Shown here: positions 63,742 to 64,000 of the stretch, piece after piece
Numbering within the stretch: position 1 is the first letter of the stretch
Layout: each line of letters starts with the position of its first letter
DNA from: Rhynchopus sp. YZ270_cl-10
Lineage: Eukaryota > Euglenozoa > Diplonemea > Diplonemida > Diplonemidae
Assembly (NCBI GenBank): GCA_964035575.1
Contig: OZ037866.1
Coordinates: 930,001-994,000 of the forward strand
Direction: 5' to 3'
DNA: 64,000 bases
Notes under the pieces: model-generated
The model's database searches: none
What the model saw: only the letters and a program-made list of their open reading frames with translations
Told to the model about the DNA's origin: nothing
Position numbers and translations under genes: made by a program

Positions 63742-64000
63742 GATCATTGAGTACAGACCCTAGGTTCCCCAAGCGGGTCCTTTGGCGATTTGTCGACACA
63801 ACAAAAAAAAACAAAAACCCCGCAATACACAATTCATCTTACCAAAAGTTCGCTTCATTTTTTTTTTTTTTTGGCCTCAAAGAGGTTTCCTCTTCACTGC
63901 CAGGTAGTCAGTGGGAGCGTATTGCAGTAATAAAAATATCATCACAGAATCTTTATTACACACTTTACGCACAAACAAGATTAATATTTTTCTTTTTGTC
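63742..64000. other. Terminal stretch of the window
   Basis: T-rich DNA with a family F repeat at 63868-63985. No gene. Confidence 0.6.
63868..63985 (+). repeat. Dispersed repeat, family F
   Basis: CTCAAAGAGGTTTCCTCTTC, ACTGCCAGGTAGTCAGTGGG, AGCGTATTGCAG, then ACACACTTTACGCACAAAC. Copies at 31396-31470 (lacking the middle segment) and 58917-59005. GAGGTTTCCTC gives a small hairpin. Confidence 0.75.

Overview
The window looks like nuclear DNA of a free-living protist. The genes I trust are GC-rich and lie on the + strand: five long surface-receptor genes, one nuclease-like gene and one small gene inside a transposon. They are separated by 1-14 kb of AT-rich DNA full of poly-T tracts, hairpins, DNA transposons and minisatellites. 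Canonical GT-AG introns are present, very short (41 and 54 nt) in two receptor genes and about 2 kb in the nuclease-like gene. Same-strand genes, pyrimidine tracts ending in AG just before several ATGs, and a lectin/stalk/multi-membrane protein plan fit a euglenozoan-like flagellate that uses trans-splicing and still keeps cis-introns (diplonemid-like). This is an inference of low confidence; I recognise no taxon-diagnostic gene.

The receptor genes are at 1706-4242, 18545-22150, 36924-39422, 41565-43979 and 53138-55714. Each encodes a signal peptide, an extracellular lectin-like head, a long Thr/Pro-rich stalk, a shared domain of about eight membrane helices and a Ser-rich tail. Four heads are WSC domains with eight cysteines. 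The fifth (18545) instead has a LamG-like domain plus a C-type-lectin-like domain. The first and third genes share a nearly identical block crossing an intron and ending abruptly, which points to recent gene conversion. I suggest a modular family of carbohydrate-sensing or adhesion receptors.

The gene at 48948-51994 encodes a 358-residue protein with a candidate PD-(D/E)XK nuclease core. Its intron holds a 1.7-kb hAT-like element with an exact 8-bp target duplication. Similar CAGGG-ended elements lie at 7039, 13934, 27537 and 63111. TA-flanked MITE-like elements, foldbacks, a recent 584-bp direct repeat pair and two large minisatellites fill other gaps.

Much of the remaining intergenic DNA is a mosaic of short cassettes (35-110 bp). 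Most end in TTCATCTT or TTTCAACTT followed by a T-tract, and every copy I found of the main families runs in the direction of the genes. Two families (A and B) are hairpins with the same loop and 3' flank but completely different stem sequences; within family A the stem shows compensatory changes. This is the most unusual structure in the window. It may be a set of structured RNA signals or a non-coding mobile cassette system.
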